Shown: piece by piece, positions 63,242 through 64,000 of the stretch
Layout of the letters: each line of letters starts with the position of its first letter
Numbering within the stretch: the stretch's first letter is position 1
Assembly (NCBI GenBank): GCA_036677445.1
Contig: JAVBWI010000006.1
Location: 434,001-498,000, forward strand
Length of the DNA: 64,000 bases
Source: JAVBWI01 sp036677445
GTDB lineage: Bacteria > Bacillota > Clostridia > Christensenellales > CAG-138
Reading direction: 5' to 3'
The notes under the pieces: generated by a model
Seen by the model: the letters and a program-made list of their open reading frames with translations, nothing else
The model's database searches: none
What the model was told of the DNA's origin: nothing
Position numbers and translations under genes: made by a program

Positions 63242-64000
63242 CTACTGAGCCGCCCTGTCGGTTTTAATGGTCATATACATTCGCAAATCATTCTCGTACT
63301 CCGGCGGCCAGGCTTCATAGGCGCCGGTGAGGCGGATGGTACCGTCCGCGTCCTTGCCGGCGCTCAGGCGCAGCGACACGTTGAAGCCCTCCACATAGTT
63401 CGTTTCCTCCTCCATAGTGAAGACGCCGTTTGCATAATGGTTGTCGAAATACTGGGTGCTGGTGTCATCAAAAAAGAGGACGATGGTATTTTTACCGCTG
63501 GAGGGGTCTTCCGATCTGATCTGTATTCTACAGGGGCTCACCTGCCCCTCCGCCTCCTTTAGCGCCACGAGCATGGTCGCGTCGCAATCCCCGTAAAATT
63601 GCAGGTCCTCATTGTCAAAACGGAGGGGATCGTTCTCTGCCCGGCTCATAATGGCGTCCGAAATAAAGACCTCCATAATGGTGACGGTGCCTTGATGATC
63701 CCCAAGCAGTTCCTCGAGGGATAGGGGTTCTTCTCCGATATCCAGACGCGTTGTAGCCGTTTCCATGTCAAAGGGGAGCGTCAGCGTGGGCTCCGCCCCC
63801 GCCGCATCCTTCCCGTAAATCTCCAGCTCCTTAGGGCCTTTGGCCATGAGATAGCCCAACAAAGTGAAGCGGATCGAGCCATTGCCCTGCTCGTCTAAGA
63901 TCGCGCTCCAAGATTCTGCGTCCGTTACCGTATCCGGCAGCTTGATGGCGGCCCTGGCCCCGGCCAGATGGGAATTGGGCTTGGTTTCGCTTAAGGTGCT
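63242..64000 (-). CDS. Unrecognised protein, N-terminus outside window
   Basis: The minus-strand frame is open from base 64000 to a stop at 63242, at least 252 residues, so the N-terminus lies beyond the window. It has no membrane helix here and is rich in acidic residues, with beta-strand-like stretches such as TVTIMEVFISDAIMS and GFNVSLRLSAGKDADG. This suggests a secreted or surface-exposed beta-sandwich. I do not recognise the family. The Lgt-family gene follows it on the same strand. Confidence 0.7.
   Translation of the reverse strand, partial: STLSETKPNSHLAGARAAIKLPDTVTDAESWSAILDEQGNGSIRFTLLGYLMAKGPKELEIYGKDAAGAEPTLTLPFDMETATTRLDIGEEPLSLEELLGDHQGTVTIMEVFISDAIMSRAENDPLRFDNEDLQFYGDCDATMLVALKEAEGQVSPCRIQIRSEDPSSGKNTIVLFFDDTSTQYFDNHYANGVFTMEEETNYVEGFNVSLRLSAGKDADGTIRLTGAYEAWPPEYENDLRMYMTIKTDRAAQ

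Overview
The window looks like chromosome from an anaerobic, probably spore-forming member of the Bacillota (Clostridia-like), of moderate GC content. The inference rests on strong AGGAGG ribosome sites, TTGACA/TATAAT promoters, a spore photoproduct lyase, a YjjW-type glycyl-radical activase, zinc-ribbon membrane proteins and a type I-C CRISPR system. No species is named because nothing in the sequence allows it.

Layout. (1) 1-5000: the end of a LigD polymerase domain converging on Ku (bacterial end joining), a GNAT acetyltransferase divergent from an HxlR regulator, a glycyl-radical activase and SplB. (2) 5034-22751: a large catabolic locus. A minus-strand operon led by a consensus promoter at 13385-13413 encodes a PIG-L deacetylase, a DegT/StrS-type aminotransferase, two Gfo/Idh/MocA oxidoreductases, a xylose-isomerase-like TIM barrel, a PfkB kinase, a FIST-domain protein and a DUF4380 sugar-epimerase-fold protein. 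Divergent from it is a sugar ABC importer (lipoprotein, tandem ATPase, two permeases). Two TIM-barrel amidohydrolases, an M20 amidohydrolase and a second PIG-L deacetylase follow. Together they suggest uptake and breakdown of an N-acylated amino sugar or aminocyclitol; this is inference. (3) 22985-27259: a DMT transporter, then a processive GT2 glycosyltransferase and a secreted polysaccharide deacetylase-GH16 fusion that look like a two-gene exopolysaccharide module. (4) 27477-34400: tRNA-Ser(GGA), an iron alcohol dehydrogenase, two small lipoproteins, a NIF3-family protein, an HD protein, an Asp/Glu racemase beside a dicarboxylate symporter, and a DUF4870 protein. (5) 34694-38030: an intact fucose-isomerase-family gene flanked by remnants of a sugar permease and of a LacI-type regulator, then an acyltransferase-3 membrane protein.

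(6) 38285-56853: a complete type I-C CRISPR-Cas locus (cas3-cas5-cas8c-cas7-cas4-cas1-cas2) followed by a very long array. I count 160 spacers between 161 copies of a 33-bp repeat. Reading the spacers themselves shows repeated sampling of related invaders: two spacers overlap by 16 nt and jointly encode the C-terminal motif of a cytosine-C5 DNA methyltransferase, another encodes the ENV motif of that family, and two nearly identical spacers differ by one base that is synonymous in an open frame.

(7) 56941-64000: a zinc-ribbon protein with five helical repeats, a PAS/GAF/GGDEF diguanylate cyclase, two tiny proteins, a YbaK-type editing deacylase, a decayed zinc-ribbon gene next to an intact zinc-ribbon membrane protein, an Lgt-family membrane protein and the end of an unrecognised large protein.
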